This document shows positions 56,631 through 64,000 of a stretch of DNA of 64,000 nt, one piece after another; the first letter of the stretch is position 1; every line of letters begins with the position of its first letter. Source of the stretch: Streptomyces violaceoruber (GTDB lineage Bacteria; Actinomycetota; Actinomycetes; Streptomycetales; Streptomycetaceae). Under the pieces are notes generated by a model. That model searched no databases and was not told the DNA's origin. It saw only the letters and a list, made by a program, of their open reading frames with translations. The stretch covers positions 1 to 64,000 of the forward strand of contig JODI01000036.1 of NCBI GenBank assembly GCA_000720805.1, given 5' to 3'. A program made the position numbers and the translations under genes.

Positions 56631-57992
56631 TCAGACCGCGGGGACGCAGCGGCCGTCCTCGGTCCGGTAGCTCCACCGGGCGCCGTCGGTCACCAGTTCC
56701 CGCACGGCGTTCACGAACCGCTCCACGTGCTCGTCCGGCGTTCCCGCGCCGAAGCTGACACGGATGGCGTTCAGGGACTTCTCGCCCGGGGCGGCCTCGG
56801 GGGCACCGCACTCGCCCTGGGCCTCGGGGCCGGTGCCGAGGAGGGTACGGACCAGCGGGTGGGCGCAGAACAGACCGTCGCGCACCCCGATGCCGTACTC
56901 GGCGGACAGGGCGGCGGCGAAGTGGGAGCTGTTCCAGCCGTCGACGACGAAGGAGATCACACCGACCCGCGGGGCGTCGTCCCCGAAGAGGGACAGGATC
57001 CGGACCTCGGGCACCTCGGCGAGGCCGGCCCGCACCTTCTCGATCAGGTGCTGCTCCCGGGTGACCAGGGTGTCGAAGCCGGCCTCGGTGAGCGCCTTGC
57101 ACGCGGAGGCGATGGAGTAGGCGCCGATGACGTTGGGCGACCCGGCCTCGTGCCGTGCGGCGCTGTCGTGCCACTCCACGTCCACTCCCCCGTCCTCGCG
57201 CCGGGTGACCTTGCGGCTGGCGCCGCCGCCCGCGAGGTACGGCCGGGCCTCGCGCAGCCAGTCGGCCCGGCCGGCCAGGACGCCGCAGCCGAACGGCGCG
57301 TACAGCTTGTGCCCGGAGAAGGCGACCCAGTCGACGTCGAGGTCCCGCACGGAGACCGGGTGGTGCGGGGCGAGCTGGGCGGCGTCCAGGACGATCCGGG
57401 CGCCGTGCGCGTGGGCGGCGGCGGCCAGCTCCCGCACGGGCCACAGCTCCCCGGTGACGTTCGAGGCGCCGGTGACGCAGACCAGGGCCGGGCCGTGCGG
57501 GTCGCGGTCGGCCAGGGCGCGCTCCAGGGTCGCGACCGCCTGACGCGGGGTGCGCGGGGCGTCGAGGTAGGTGACGTGGGCGTCCTGCCACGGCAGCAGC
57601 GAGGCGTGGTGCTCGGTCTCGAAGACGAAGACCTGGCAGTCGACGGGGAGCGCGGCGGCGAGGAGGTTCAGGGAGTCGGTGGTGGACCGGGTGAAGACCA
57701 GCTGGTCGTCGGCGCGGCAGTCCAGGAACTCGGTGACCGTCCGGCGGGCGTTCTCGAAGAGATCGGTGGACAGCTGCGAGAGGTAGCCGGCACCGCGGTG
57801 GACACTGCCGTAGTACGGGGCGTACGCCGCCACGTCGTCCCAGACGCGCTGCAGGGCGGGGGCGCTGGCCGCGTAGTCGAGCGCCGCGTAGGTGACCTCG
57901 CCGCCGGTGACGAGCGGGACGGTGACATCCCGGCCCAGAACGGGCAGCGGGGCACAAACGGTCTGGGCGGTGGCAGCGGTGGAGACGGACAT
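56631..57992 (-). CDS. Class V aminotransferase, cysteine-desulfurase-like
   Basis: A 453-residue PLP enzyme of the SufS/CsdA type. PLP-binding residues: TEHHASLLPW, D203-AAQ (ivLDAAQLAPH), and K229 in FSGHKLYAPFGCG. A Cys at 375 in GVRDGLFCAHPLVRTLLG occupies the place of the SufS persulfide Cys (R-x-G-x-x-C-A-x-P). A Pro/Glu/Gly-rich insertion follows it (GPEAQGECGAPEAAPGE). A SAM-IV riboswitch and terminator upstream mean it is made when SAM is low, pointing to sulfur or methionine metabolism rather than iron-sulfur housekeeping. GGGAG 7 nt before the ATG. Confidence 0.88.
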   Translation of the reverse strand: MSVSTAATAQTVCAPLPVLGRDVTVPLVTGGEVTYAALDYAASAPALQRVWDDVAAYAPYYGSVHRGAGYLSQLSTDLFENARRTVTEFLDCRADDQLVFTRSTTDSLNLLAAALPVDCQVFVFETEHHASLLPWQDAHVTYLDAPRTPRQAVATLERALADRDPHGPALVCVTGASNVTGELWPVRELAAAAHAHGARIVLDAAQLAPHHPVSVRDLDVDWVAFSGHKLYAPFGCGVLAGRADWLREARPYLAGGGASRKVTRREDGGVDVEWHDSAARHEAGSPNVIGAYSIASACKALTEAGFDTLVTREQHLIEKVRAGLAEVPEVRILSLFGDDAPRVGVISFVVDGWNSSHFAAALSAEYGIGVRDGLFCAHPLVRTLLGTGPEAQGECGAPEAAPGEKSLNAIRVSFGAGTPDEHVERFVNAVRELVTDGARWSYRTEDGRCVPAV

Positions 57993-58207
57993 GGCTGAAC
58001 TCCCGTACGAGGCAGGCGGATTCACCACGCGAGCGGCTGCGGCTCAAGCGTGGGAAGGAGGAAAAAGGGATGCGGAGGCGGGGCTCTGCGGCCCTATCGC
58101 ATTCGCTGGCTCACGGAAAGCTCCTCGACGACCAGGACCCCTGGCCGCGCTCACTCAGACGAGTGCGAGGGGTCCGCGCTTGCCGCAGACCTCACTGCCT
58201 GCGGCCT
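57993..58207 (-). other. Leader between SAM-IV aptamer and the desulfurase-like gene
   Basis: Contains CCGCAG/CTGCGG and GGACCCCT/AGGGGTCC stems downstream of the aptamer, then the intrinsic terminator at 58062-58102, then about 70 nt to the start codon. No coding sequence seen. Confidence 0.6.
58062..58102 (-). terminator. Riboswitch expression-platform terminator
   Basis: On the minus strand ATGCG-ATA-GGGC-loop-GCCC-CGCCTC-CGCAT (58102-58070) followed by CCCTTTTT (58069-58062): a bulged stem and a U run, unusual for Streptomyces and well placed to stop transcription when SAM is bound. Confidence 0.7.
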
Positions 58208-58287
58208 GGTCTTCACCCGGGGCACCCCGCCACGGACGGAGGGTTGCCGGACAGTCGGCCGGGGCCTCATGACTGTCACTCATGACC
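58208..58287 (-). promoter_or_regulatory. SAM-IV riboswitch
   Basis: On the minus strand the element starts GGTCATGAGTGACAG, continues through CCGGCAACCCTCCGTCCG and GGCGGGGTGCCCCGGGTGAAGACC. The P1 pairing GGTC/GACC closes it, and the CCGGCAACC and GGTGCC-style core match the actinobacterial SAM-IV class. It lies about 215 nt upstream of the desulfurase-like gene. Confidence 0.92.
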
Positions 58288-58296
58288 TGGTTCGAA

Positions 58297-58325
58297 AACG
58301 TACGTGAGTGATCGCGGTCCCGCAA
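58297..58325 (-). promoter_or_regulatory. Promoter of the SAM-IV-controlled transcript
   Basis: Minus strand TTGCGG (58325-58320), 17-bp spacer, TACGTT (58302-58297). The predicted start near 58290 coincides with the first bases of the aptamer, which supports both assignments. Confidence 0.6.
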
Positions 58326-58361
58326 CCCGTGTCCGGATCGCGGGACATGCGCGCGTGATCG

Positions 58362-59426
58362 TCAGGCGTTGCTGGCGGCCGCCCAGCGCTCCAGCGTCCG
58401 CTTGGCCGCGCCGGAGTCGATGGCCTGGGCCGCCTTCTGGATCCCGGCCCGGATCTGCTCGGTCAGCGGCGCCCCGGTCGGCTCCAGCGCCGCCAGCCCG
58501 GCCGCCGAGTTCAGCAGGACGGCGTCCCGTACGGGCCCCTGCTCGCCGTCCAGGAGCCGCCGGGCGACCTCGGCGTTGTAGGCGGCGTCGGCGCCTCTCA
58601 GCGCCTCGACGGGAACCAGGTCGAGGCCGACGTCCCGCGGGTCGAAGGCCTCCTCGGCGACCTTGCCGTCGCGGACGATCCACACCCGGGAGGTGGCCGT
58701 GGTGGTCAGCTCGTCGAGACCGTCGTCGCCGCGGAACACCAGCGCGGACGAGCCGCGTTCGGCCAGTACGCCGGCGATGAGCCCGGCCATCCGGGTGTCG
58801 AAGCAGCCGACCGCCGAGGCGGTGACCCTGGCCGGGTTGGTCAGCGGACCGAGCAGGTTGAACGAGGTCGGAATCCCCAGGTCCCGCCGGACCGCGCCGA
58901 CGAACCGCATCGAGGGATGGAACTTGGCCGCGAAGCAGAAGGTGATCCCGGCCTCCTCCACCACCCGCGCCACGCCGTCGGGCGCCAGGTCCAGGTTGAT
59001 GCCGAGCTTCTCCAGCACGTCGGAGGAGCCGCTCGCCGAGGACGAGGCCCGGTTGCCGTGCTTGACGACCTTCGCCCCGGCTCCCGCGATCACGATGGCG
59101 GACATCGTGGAGATGTTCACCGTCCTGGCCCGGTCGCCGCCGGTACCGACGATGTCGACGGCCGGACCGGGGATGTCCAGGGGCTGCGCGTGCGCGTACA
59201 TCGCCTCGACCAGGCCGTTGATCTCCTCGACCGTCTCGCCCTTGGCCCGCAGCGCCACCATGAACCCCGCGATCTGGGCGTCGGTGGCCTCGCCGCTCAT
59301 GAAGCGGTCCATCGCCCATGCCGTGTCGGCGGCGCTCAGGTCCCGCCCGCCGAGGAGCGCGCTCAGTACCTCGGGCCAGGAACGGTCCGCCGCGGTGTCG
59401 CCTCCAGCGGGGGTCACAGCGCTCAT
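58362..59426 (-). CDS. trpD: Anthranilate phosphoribosyltransferase TrpD
   Basis: Second step of tryptophan synthesis (anthranilate + PRPP). 354 residues with [23 protein letters not shown] (PRPP loop), [39 protein letters not shown] and [16 protein letters not shown] lies 6 nt before the ATG. It is upstream of the SAM-IV element on the same strand, with only 37 nt between its stop and the next promoter's -35. It is 25 kb from the attenuated trpEG gene, showing how trp genes are scattered in Streptomyces. Confidence 0.96.
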   Translation of the reverse strand: MSAVTPAGGDTAADRSWPEVLSALLGGRDLSAADTAWAMDRFMSGEATDAQIAGFMVALRAKGETVEEINGLVEAMYAHAQPLDIPGPAVDIVGTGGDRARTVNISTMSAIVIAGAGAKVVKHGNRASSSASGSSDVLEKLGINLDLAPDGVARVVEEAGITFCFAAKFHPSMRFVGAVRRDLGIPTSFNLLGPLTNPARVTASAVGCFDTRMAGLIAGVLAERGSSALVFRGDDGLDELTTTATSRVWIVRDGKVAEEAFDPRDVGLDLVPVEALRGADAAYNAEVARRLLDGEQGPVRDAVLLNSAAGLAALEPTGAPLTEQIRAGIQKAAQAIDSGAAKRTLERWAAASNA

Positions 59427-59499
59427 AAGCCGCTCCTGGCTCAGTCCCGGACTGCGGGACACGGTTCTCGTCGGCCCCACCCTATCCAGCGCCGGGCAC

Positions 59500-59542
59500 G
59501 GCGAAGGGCCCCCGTCCGAAGACCGGACGGGGGCCCTTCGCC
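59500..59542 (-). terminator. Terminator of the ctaE-qcrCAB unit
   Basis: A 19-bp perfect stem: GGCGAAGGGCCCCCGTCCG (59500-59518) and its complement (59524-59542), 5-nt loop, 20 nt after the qcrB stop. Insulates trpD from the respiratory genes. Confidence 0.93.
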
Positions 59543-59562
59543 GTCGTGTGGCGACGCGGTGA

Positions 59563-61221
59563 TCAGTGGTGGCCGTGGCCGCTCGTGATCTCCTTGTACT
59601 CCTCGACGGTGGGCTTGGGGATCTGGGCCTCTTCGCCGTAGTACGCCTCGCTGAGCTTGGCGCGCAGCTTCTCGGAGCCCTTCGCCTTGCGCTCGACGCC
59701 GTTCTCGTCGACCGTCGGGCCGATCTCGGCCGGGCGGTACTGCTCGTGCGCGGTGAGCGTGTGCAACTGCTCCTGGCTGAGCGGCTCGTGCACCTCGATG
59801 AACTCACCGTGCGGCAGGCGCTTGATGATGCCCGACTCGCGGCCGTGCAGCACCGTCTCCCGGTCGCGGCGCTGCAGACCGAGGCAGATCCGCTTGGTGA
59901 TGACGAACGCGACGACCGGCGCCACGAAGAACGCGACCCGCACGAACCAGGTGATGGAGTTGATCGACAGGTGGAAGTGCGTGGCGATGAGGTCGTTGCC
60001 ACCGCCGATCAGCAGGACGAAGTACCAGGTCATCCAGGCCACACCGAACGCCGTCCGGGTGGGGACGTTGCGCGGGCGGTCCAGGATGTGGTGCTCGCGC
60101 TTGTCGCCGGTGACCCAGGCCTCGATGAACGGGTAGACCGCGATCGCGACCAGGACCAGCGGGAAGATCACCAGAGGGATGAACACACCCAGGACGAGCG
60201 TGTGACCCCAGAAGTTGATCTCCCAGCCCGGCATGACACGGATCAGACCCTCGGAGAAGCCCATGTACCAGTCGGGCTGGGCGCCGGTCGACACCTGGTC
60301 CGGACGGTAGGGGCCCATGGCCCAGATCGGGTTGATCGAGGCGATCGCCGCGATGGCCGCGATGACACCGAAGACCAGGAAGAAGAAGCCTCCGGCCTTG
60401 GCCATGTAGACCGGCAGCAGCGGCATGCCGACGACGTTGTTGTTCGTCTTCCCGGGACCCGCGAACTGCGTGTGCTTGTGGTAGAAGACCAGGATCAGGT
60501 GGCCGACGACCAGGCCGAGCATGATGCCCGGCAGCAGCAGCACGTGGATCGAGTAGAAGCGGGCCACGAAGTCGCCGCCCGGGAACTCGCCGCCGAAGAG
60601 GAAGAACGACAGGTACGTGCCGACGATCGGCACGGACAGGATCGCGCCCTCCATGAAGCGGACACCGGTGCCGGAGAGCAGGTCGTCCGGGAGCGAGTAG
60701 CCGGTGAAGCCGGTGAACATGCCCAGGACGAACAGCAGGAAGCCGAACAGCCAGTTGACCTCACGCGGCTTGCGGAACGCACCCGTGAAGAACACGCGCA
60801 TCATGTGCACGAACATGCCCGCGAGGAAGATCAGCGCCGCCCAGTGGTGGATCTGCCGGATCAGCAGACCACCGCGCACATCGAAGGAGATGTGCATGGT
60901 CGAGTTGAACGCCTCGGACATCAGCTGGCCCTGCAGCGGGATGTAACTGCCGTGGTACTCCACCTCGTTCATCGACGGGTGGAAGAACAGCGTCAGGTAC
61001 ACACCCGTGAGGATGATGATGATGAAGCTGTAGAGGCAGACCTCGCCCAACATGAACGACCAGTGGTCGGGGAAGATCTTGCGCATGTTGGACTTGGCCA
61101 GGGAGTAGATCCCCAGGCGGCCGTCGGCCCAGTCGGCGACCTTCTCGCCGGCCGGTGCCTTCCCGCGAGAGCGGCCCGGCCCGTCCGCGGACGGGTTCGT
61201 GTTGCTGGCTGTAGTGCTCAT
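59563..61221 (-). CDS. qcrB: Cytochrome bc1 complex cytochrome b subunit QcrB
   Basis: Quinol-oxidising membrane subunit, 552 residues, with eight or nine membrane segments and a long C-terminal cytoplasmic extension typical of actinobacteria. Visible: [37 protein letters not shown] (haem-ligand His), [13 protein letters not shown], and ATHFHLS near the C-terminal half; the PEWY-like Qo motif appears as QPDWYMG. Start ATG overlaps the qcrA stop by ATGA. Third gene of qcrCAB. Confidence 0.96.
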   Translation of the reverse strand: MSTTASNTNPSADGPGRSRGKAPAGEKVADWADGRLGIYSLAKSNMRKIFPDHWSFMLGEVCLYSFIIIILTGVYLTLFFHPSMNEVEYHGSYIPLQGQLMSEAFNSTMHISFDVRGGLLIRQIHHWAALIFLAGMFVHMMRVFFTGAFRKPREVNWLFGFLLFVLGMFTGFTGYSLPDDLLSGTGVRFMEGAILSVPIVGTYLSFFLFGGEFPGGDFVARFYSIHVLLLPGIMLGLVVGHLILVFYHKHTQFAGPGKTNNNVVGMPLLPVYMAKAGGFFFLVFGVIAAIAAIASINPIWAMGPYRPDQVSTGAQPDWYMGFSEGLIRVMPGWEINFWGHTLVLGVFIPLVIFPLVLVAIAVYPFIEAWVTGDKREHHILDRPRNVPTRTAFGVAWMTWYFVLLIGGGNDLIATHFHLSINSITWFVRVAFFVAPVVAFVITKRICLGLQRRDRETVLHGRESGIIKRLPHGEFIEVHEPLSQEQLHTLTAHEQYRPAEIGPTVDENGVERKAKGSEKLRAKLSEAYYGEEAQIPKPTVEEYKEITSGHGHH

Positions 61222-62276
61222 CCGCGCTCCCAGAATGCAGGACCGACGGGCTCTTCGAAGTCGCCGAGCGCCTCGAGGTAGCCATCGTCATTCACGCCGA
61301 TCCGCAGCTGCGGCAGGGCGTGACCGGCGGGGCCGAAGATCACCCGGGCACCGTCGGAGAGGTCGAAGGTGGACTGGTGGCAGGGGCAGAGCACATGGTG
61401 CGTCTGCTGCTCGTACAGGGAGATCGGGCAGCCCACGTGGGTGCAGATCTTCGAGTACGCGACGATGCCCTCGTGCGACCACTCGAGCTCGCGCTTGTCC
61501 TTGATGTTGTCCGGCTGGATCCGGACGATCATCAGGGCGGCCTTGGCGATCTCGGTCTGGAAATCCTCGTCGTGCTCCTCCAGGCCCTCGGGCTTGGCGA
61601 AGGTCAGCGAGCCGACCGCGACGTCGGAGGCACGCAGCGGCTCGTTGGTGTTCATGTTGACGAGCAGCAGGCCCTTGCGCCACATCGTGTGCCGGAGCTT
61701 GGTGCCGGGCAGCGGGCCGAGGTCGCGCAGCAGCATCACGCCGGAGAGCGGGAACAGGGCCAGCGCGCCGAACATCGTGTTGCGGATCAGCTTGCGGCGG
61801 CCGAGCGCGGACTCCTTGGCGCCGTCCCTGAAGTCGGCCATGACCTTGGCCTTGACCTCGGGGGCGGCCTCGATCGGGTGCCGCTCGTCGGCGATCTCCA
61901 CGTCGGACATCAGGGTGCGGGCCCAGTGGACCGCGCCCGCGCCGATGGTGAACAGCGCCACGCCCAGCGTCAGGCCCAGCGCGAAGTTCAGCGCGTTGAC
62001 GTGCCCGATCGGGAAGACGTAGATCGCCCGCTCGTGCGGGATCGTCACATACGAGGCGATGAAGCCGACGGTGGCCAGCATCGACACCGTGAACAGCAGG
62101 GCGACCGCGCGCTCGGACCGCCTGGCGGCCCGCTCGTCGATGTCCTGGATCCGGTGCTCGTGGGGCGGCAGACCGGGATCCGCGAACGGGTCCTTCTCGT
62201 CCGCGACGCCTACCGCGCCGTGCGCGTGCTCCTGCTCTGCGGGCAGGTTCTCTTCTGGAATGTCTTGGCTACTCAT
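61218..62276 (-). CDS. qcrA: Rieske iron-sulfur subunit QcrA
   Basis: 352 residues with three N-terminal membrane segments (actinobacterial type; others have one) and a C-terminal Rieske domain whose 2Fe-2S ligands are in CTHVGCPISLY and CPCHQSTFD, followed by the Pro loop GPAGHALPQL. Transfers electrons from quinol to cytochrome cc. Start ATG overlaps the qcrC stop; the upstream site AAGAAG is weak, in line with coupled translation. Residues 1-45 are acidic and probably disordered. Confidence 0.96.
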   Translation of the reverse strand: MSSQDIPEENLPAEQEHAHGAVGVADEKDPFADPGLPPHEHRIQDIDERAARRSERAVALLFTVSMLATVGFIASYVTIPHERAIYVFPIGHVNALNFALGLTLGVALFTIGAGAVHWARTLMSDVEIADERHPIEAAPEVKAKVMADFRDGAKESALGRRKLIRNTMFGALALFPLSGVMLLRDLGPLPGTKLRHTMWRKGLLLVNMNTNEPLRASDVAVGSLTFAKPEGLEEHDEDFQTEIAKAALMIVRIQPDNIKDKRELEWSHEGIVAYSKICTHVGCPISLYEQQTHHVLCPCHQSTFDLSDGARVIFGPAGHALPQLRIGVNDDGYLEALGDFEEPVGPAFWERG

Positions 62277-63082
62277 GACTTCTTGGCCTTTGCGGTCCGA
62301 GCGGCGACCCACACGGCGACCGCGATCAGCGATCCGAGGCCGAAGATCCAGCCGAACAGGCCCTCGCTGACCGGACCGAGTCCGCCCAGCTCAAGACCGC
62401 CGGGGCTCTCGGTGTCGTCACCGTTGACCGCGTCGAGGTACGCGATGATGTCCTTCTTGTTCTGCTCCGACAGCGTGCTGTCGGGGAAGGAGGGCATGTT
62501 CTGCGGGCCGGTCTGCATGGCCTCGTAGATGTGCTTCGGGGAGACACCCTCGAGGTCCGGTGCGAACTTGCCGTGCGTCAGCGCGCCGCCCTTGCCGGTG
62601 AAATTGTGGCACTGCGCGCAGTTGGTGCGGAAGAGTTCGCCACCCTTGGCGATGTCGGCACCCCCGGGGCCGTAGTCCCCCTTGGTCGGGACGGACGGAC
62701 CGGCACCCAGCGAGGCGATGTACGCGGCCAGCTGGTCGATCTCGGGCTGCGTGTAGATGACCTTCTTCTTCGGGATCTGCGCGCCCGGCTGCTGGGCCGG
62801 CATGCGGCCGGTGCCCACCTGGAAGTCGACGGCCGCGGCGCCCACACCCACCAGGCTCGGACCGTCGGAGCTGCCCTGACCGCCGGTGCCGTGGCAGGTG
62901 GCGCACCCGACGGCATAGAGCTTCTTGCCCTCGTCGATGGCGAGAGACTGGGCGGTTTCGTCGGCCGCAGCCTTGTCCGTGGGTGCGAACAGGACGTACA
63001 GCCCCCCGGTGCATGCCAGCGCGAGGAGTAGTACGACGACCGCCGCCAGCGGATGGCGTCGTCGTGCGGAGAGCTTTTTCAC
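62273..63082 (-). CDS. qcrC: Di-haem cytochrome c subunit QcrC
   Basis: 269 residues: N-terminal membrane anchor (HPLAAVVVLLLALACTGGLYVLF), two c-type haem sites CATCHGTGGQG and CAQCHNFTGKG, with axial Met candidates in GRMPAQQ and NMPSFPDS, and a C-terminal membrane segment (LFGWIFGLGSLIAVAVWVA). The two haems replace a separate cytochrome c and wire bc1 directly to the aa3 oxidase. GTG start with GGGG about 6 nt upstream. Confidence 0.96.
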   Translation of the reverse strand: MKKLSARRRHPLAAVVVLLLALACTGGLYVLFAPTDKAAADETAQSLAIDEGKKLYAVGCATCHGTGGQGSSDGPSLVGVGAAAVDFQVGTGRMPAQQPGAQIPKKKVIYTQPEIDQLAAYIASLGAGPSVPTKGDYGPGGADIAKGGELFRTNCAQCHNFTGKGGALTHGKFAPDLEGVSPKHIYEAMQTGPQNMPSFPDSTLSEQNKKDIIAYLDAVNGDDTESPGGLELGGLGPVSEGLFGWIFGLGSLIAVAVWVAARTAKAKKS

Positions 63083-63144
63083 GGATTACCCCGGTGTCAG
63101 GATCTTCTGCGTCGATGCTTCTGGAATTGCGGGAGCGGTCCCGG

Positions 63145-63765
63145 CTACTTGATCAGGTAGATCGTGGCGAAGAGGCCGATCCAGACGACATCGACGAAGT
63201 GCCAGTAGTAGGACACGACGATCGCGGCGGTCGCCTGCTCGTGCGTGAACCTCTTCGCCGCGTAGGTGCGGCCGAGGACCAGCAGGAAGGCGATGAGGCC
63301 ACCCGTCACGTGCAGGCCGTGGAAGCCGGTGGTCAGGTAGAACACCGAGCCGTACGGGTCGGAGGACAGGGAGAGCCCGTCCTTCTTCACCAACTCCGTG
63401 TACTCGAAGATCTGACCGCCGATGAAGATCGCACCCATGATGAAGGTGACGATGAACCAGCCCCGCAGCCTCTTCACGTCACCGCGCTCGGCGGCGAACA
63501 CACCGAGCTGGCAGGTGAGGGAGGAGAGCACCAGGATCGTGGTGTTCACCGACGAGAAGGGGACGTTGAGGGACTCCGCCATCTCCTTCCAGTGATCAGG
63601 ACCCGTCACCGATCGCAGGGTGAAGTACATCGCGAAGAGGGCCGCGAAGAACATCAGCTCGGAACTCAGCCAGATGATGGTTCCGACGCTGGTGAGGTTC
63701 GGCCGGTTGACCGACGGGTGCGCGTGCCCGGTATCTACTGTCGTTGCTGTCGCCACGACCGACAT
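63145..63765 (-). CDS. ctaE: Cytochrome c oxidase subunit III CtaE
   Basis: 206 residues with five membrane segments of the subunit III family ([63 protein letters not shown]). First gene of the unit ctaE-qcrC-qcrA-qcrB. The ATG at 63765 lies inside a perfect 21-bp palindrome (63756-63776) and no ribosome binding site is seen; a GTG three codons later (63756) is possible. Confidence 0.95.
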   Translation of the reverse strand: MSVVATATTVDTGHAHPSVNRPNLTSVGTIIWLSSELMFFAALFAMYFTLRSVTGPDHWKEMAESLNVPFSSVNTTILVLSSLTCQLGVFAAERGDVKRLRGWFIVTFIMGAIFIGGQIFEYTELVKKDGLSLSSDPYGSVFYLTTGFHGLHVTGGLIAFLLVLGRTYAAKRFTHEQATAAIVVSYYWHFVDVVWIGLFATIYLIK

Positions 63766-63776
63766 TATGTCGGTCG
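63756..63776. promoter_or_regulatory. 21-bp palindrome over the ctaE start
   Basis: CGACCGACAT-T-ATGTCGGTCG, perfect 10-bp arms, including the ctaE start codon (63763-63765, complement). It could be a repressor site or an RNA hairpin that controls initiation. Confidence 0.5.
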
Positions 63777-63869
63777 CTTATCCCGCCCTCACTCCCGGGG
63801 GTGCCGTTCGGAGTGTTCGCAGGTGGGGTACGGCCCGTATGGCCCATCGAAGGGGTGTTCCGACAGGTG

Positions 63870-63896
63870 TTGACGGGCAGTTCAAGGGAGTAGCAT
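63870..63896 (+). promoter_or_regulatory. Possible promoter of the last gene
   Basis: TTGACG (63870-63875), 15-bp spacer, TAGCAT (63891-63896), 59 nt before the ATG at 63956. The spacer is short. Confidence 0.4.
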
Positions 63897-63955
63897 CCGC
63901 GGCATCGGGCACCGCCCGTCTCACGTCCGTACGACGCCGATGTCACGGAGGAAGC

Positions 63956-64000
63956 ATGCAGCCGACCGCCACGGTGCTGGTCTACAGCGACGACTCCAAC
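63956..64000 (+). CDS. Receiver-like protein, 5-prime fragment
   Basis: Only the first 15 codons are in the window: MQPTATVLVYSDDSN. GGAGGAA lies 5 nt before the ATG. The opening VLVYSDDSN resembles the first strand and acidic pair of a receiver domain, and Streptomyces carries such a response-regulator-like gene divergent from ctaE as I recall. Truncated by the window end, so the function cannot be judged here. Confidence 0.7.
   Translation, partial: MQPTATVLVYSDDSN

Overview
The window is a chromosomal segment of a Streptomyces (or very close relative). The base composition is very GC-rich, with codon third positions almost all G or C, GTG and TTG starts are frequent, and the gene order matches what I remember of the Streptomyces coelicolor core chromosome from ftsL (SCO2091) to ctaE (SCO2151). 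No rRNA, tRNA, CRISPR array, prophage or intact insertion sequence was found. Apart from one IS5-type transposase remnant near 10.6 kb, this is conserved core genome rather than an accessory island. Synteny statements are from memory, not from a search.

Layout. 0-2 kb: end of the division and cell-wall cluster (ftsL, rsmH) with its own promoter and a long leader. 2-8 kb: beta-carbonic anhydrase, then a tightly coupled MoxR / DUF58 / transglutaminase membrane operon, closed by a repeat tract and a perfect terminator. 8-11 kb: DUF3040 membrane protein (probably SepX), methyltransferase, HEPN protein, transposase remnant and VOC protein. 11.5-15 kb: a TetR-controlled ABC/YhgE export cassette with a palindromic operator. 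15.5-20.4 kb: FAD oxidoreductase, a Gln/Gly/Tyr-rich membrane protein, metF, thiE and an Rv2175c-type DNA-binding protein. 20.5-24.4 kb: FAD reductase and a TPP-riboswitch-controlled thiO-thiS-thiG operon. 24.6-29.2 kb: PASTA kinase, endonuclease IV, sulfite-oxidase-like protein, bacterioferritin and its ferredoxin with an iron box. 29.3-32.8 kb: DAHP synthase divergent from a trp attenuator and a fused TrpE-TrpG anthranilate synthase. 32.9-36.8 kb: phosphofructokinase with PPi-type residues, MacRS-like two-component system and acyltransferase. 37-43.6 kb: esterase, EEP hydrolase, glucokinase, ArsA-like ATPase, SRPBCC protein and phosphoesterase. 43.9-50 kb: acyl-CoA synthetase, cholesterol oxidase, PimB-like mannosyltransferase and a GT87-type membrane protein. 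50-55 kb: lipoprotein peptidase, two paralogous NlpC/P60 hydrolases, NYN protein and a zinc ribbon. 55.6-59.4 kb: rhomboid protease, stand-alone RAM domain, a SAM-IV-riboswitch-controlled cysteine-desulfurase-like enzyme and trpD. 59.5-64 kb: qcrCAB and ctaE of the cytochrome bc1-aa3 supercomplex, and the start of a receiver-like gene.

Regulatory content is rich. There are three RNA-based switches (TPP, SAM-IV with a visible intrinsic terminator, trp attenuator), one DmdR/IdeR-type iron box, one strong TetR operator, structured leaders on rsmH and on an NlpC/P60 gene, and at least a dozen genes whose start codon lies 6-8 nt after a TAnnnT -10 element (leaderless-type promoters). I see no clear-cut unknown defence or mobile system. 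The best candidates for something undescribed are the structured leader of the NlpC/P60 gene, the prion-like membrane protein, the SAM-controlled desulfurase-like enzyme, and the ABC ATPase with degenerate catalytic motifs.
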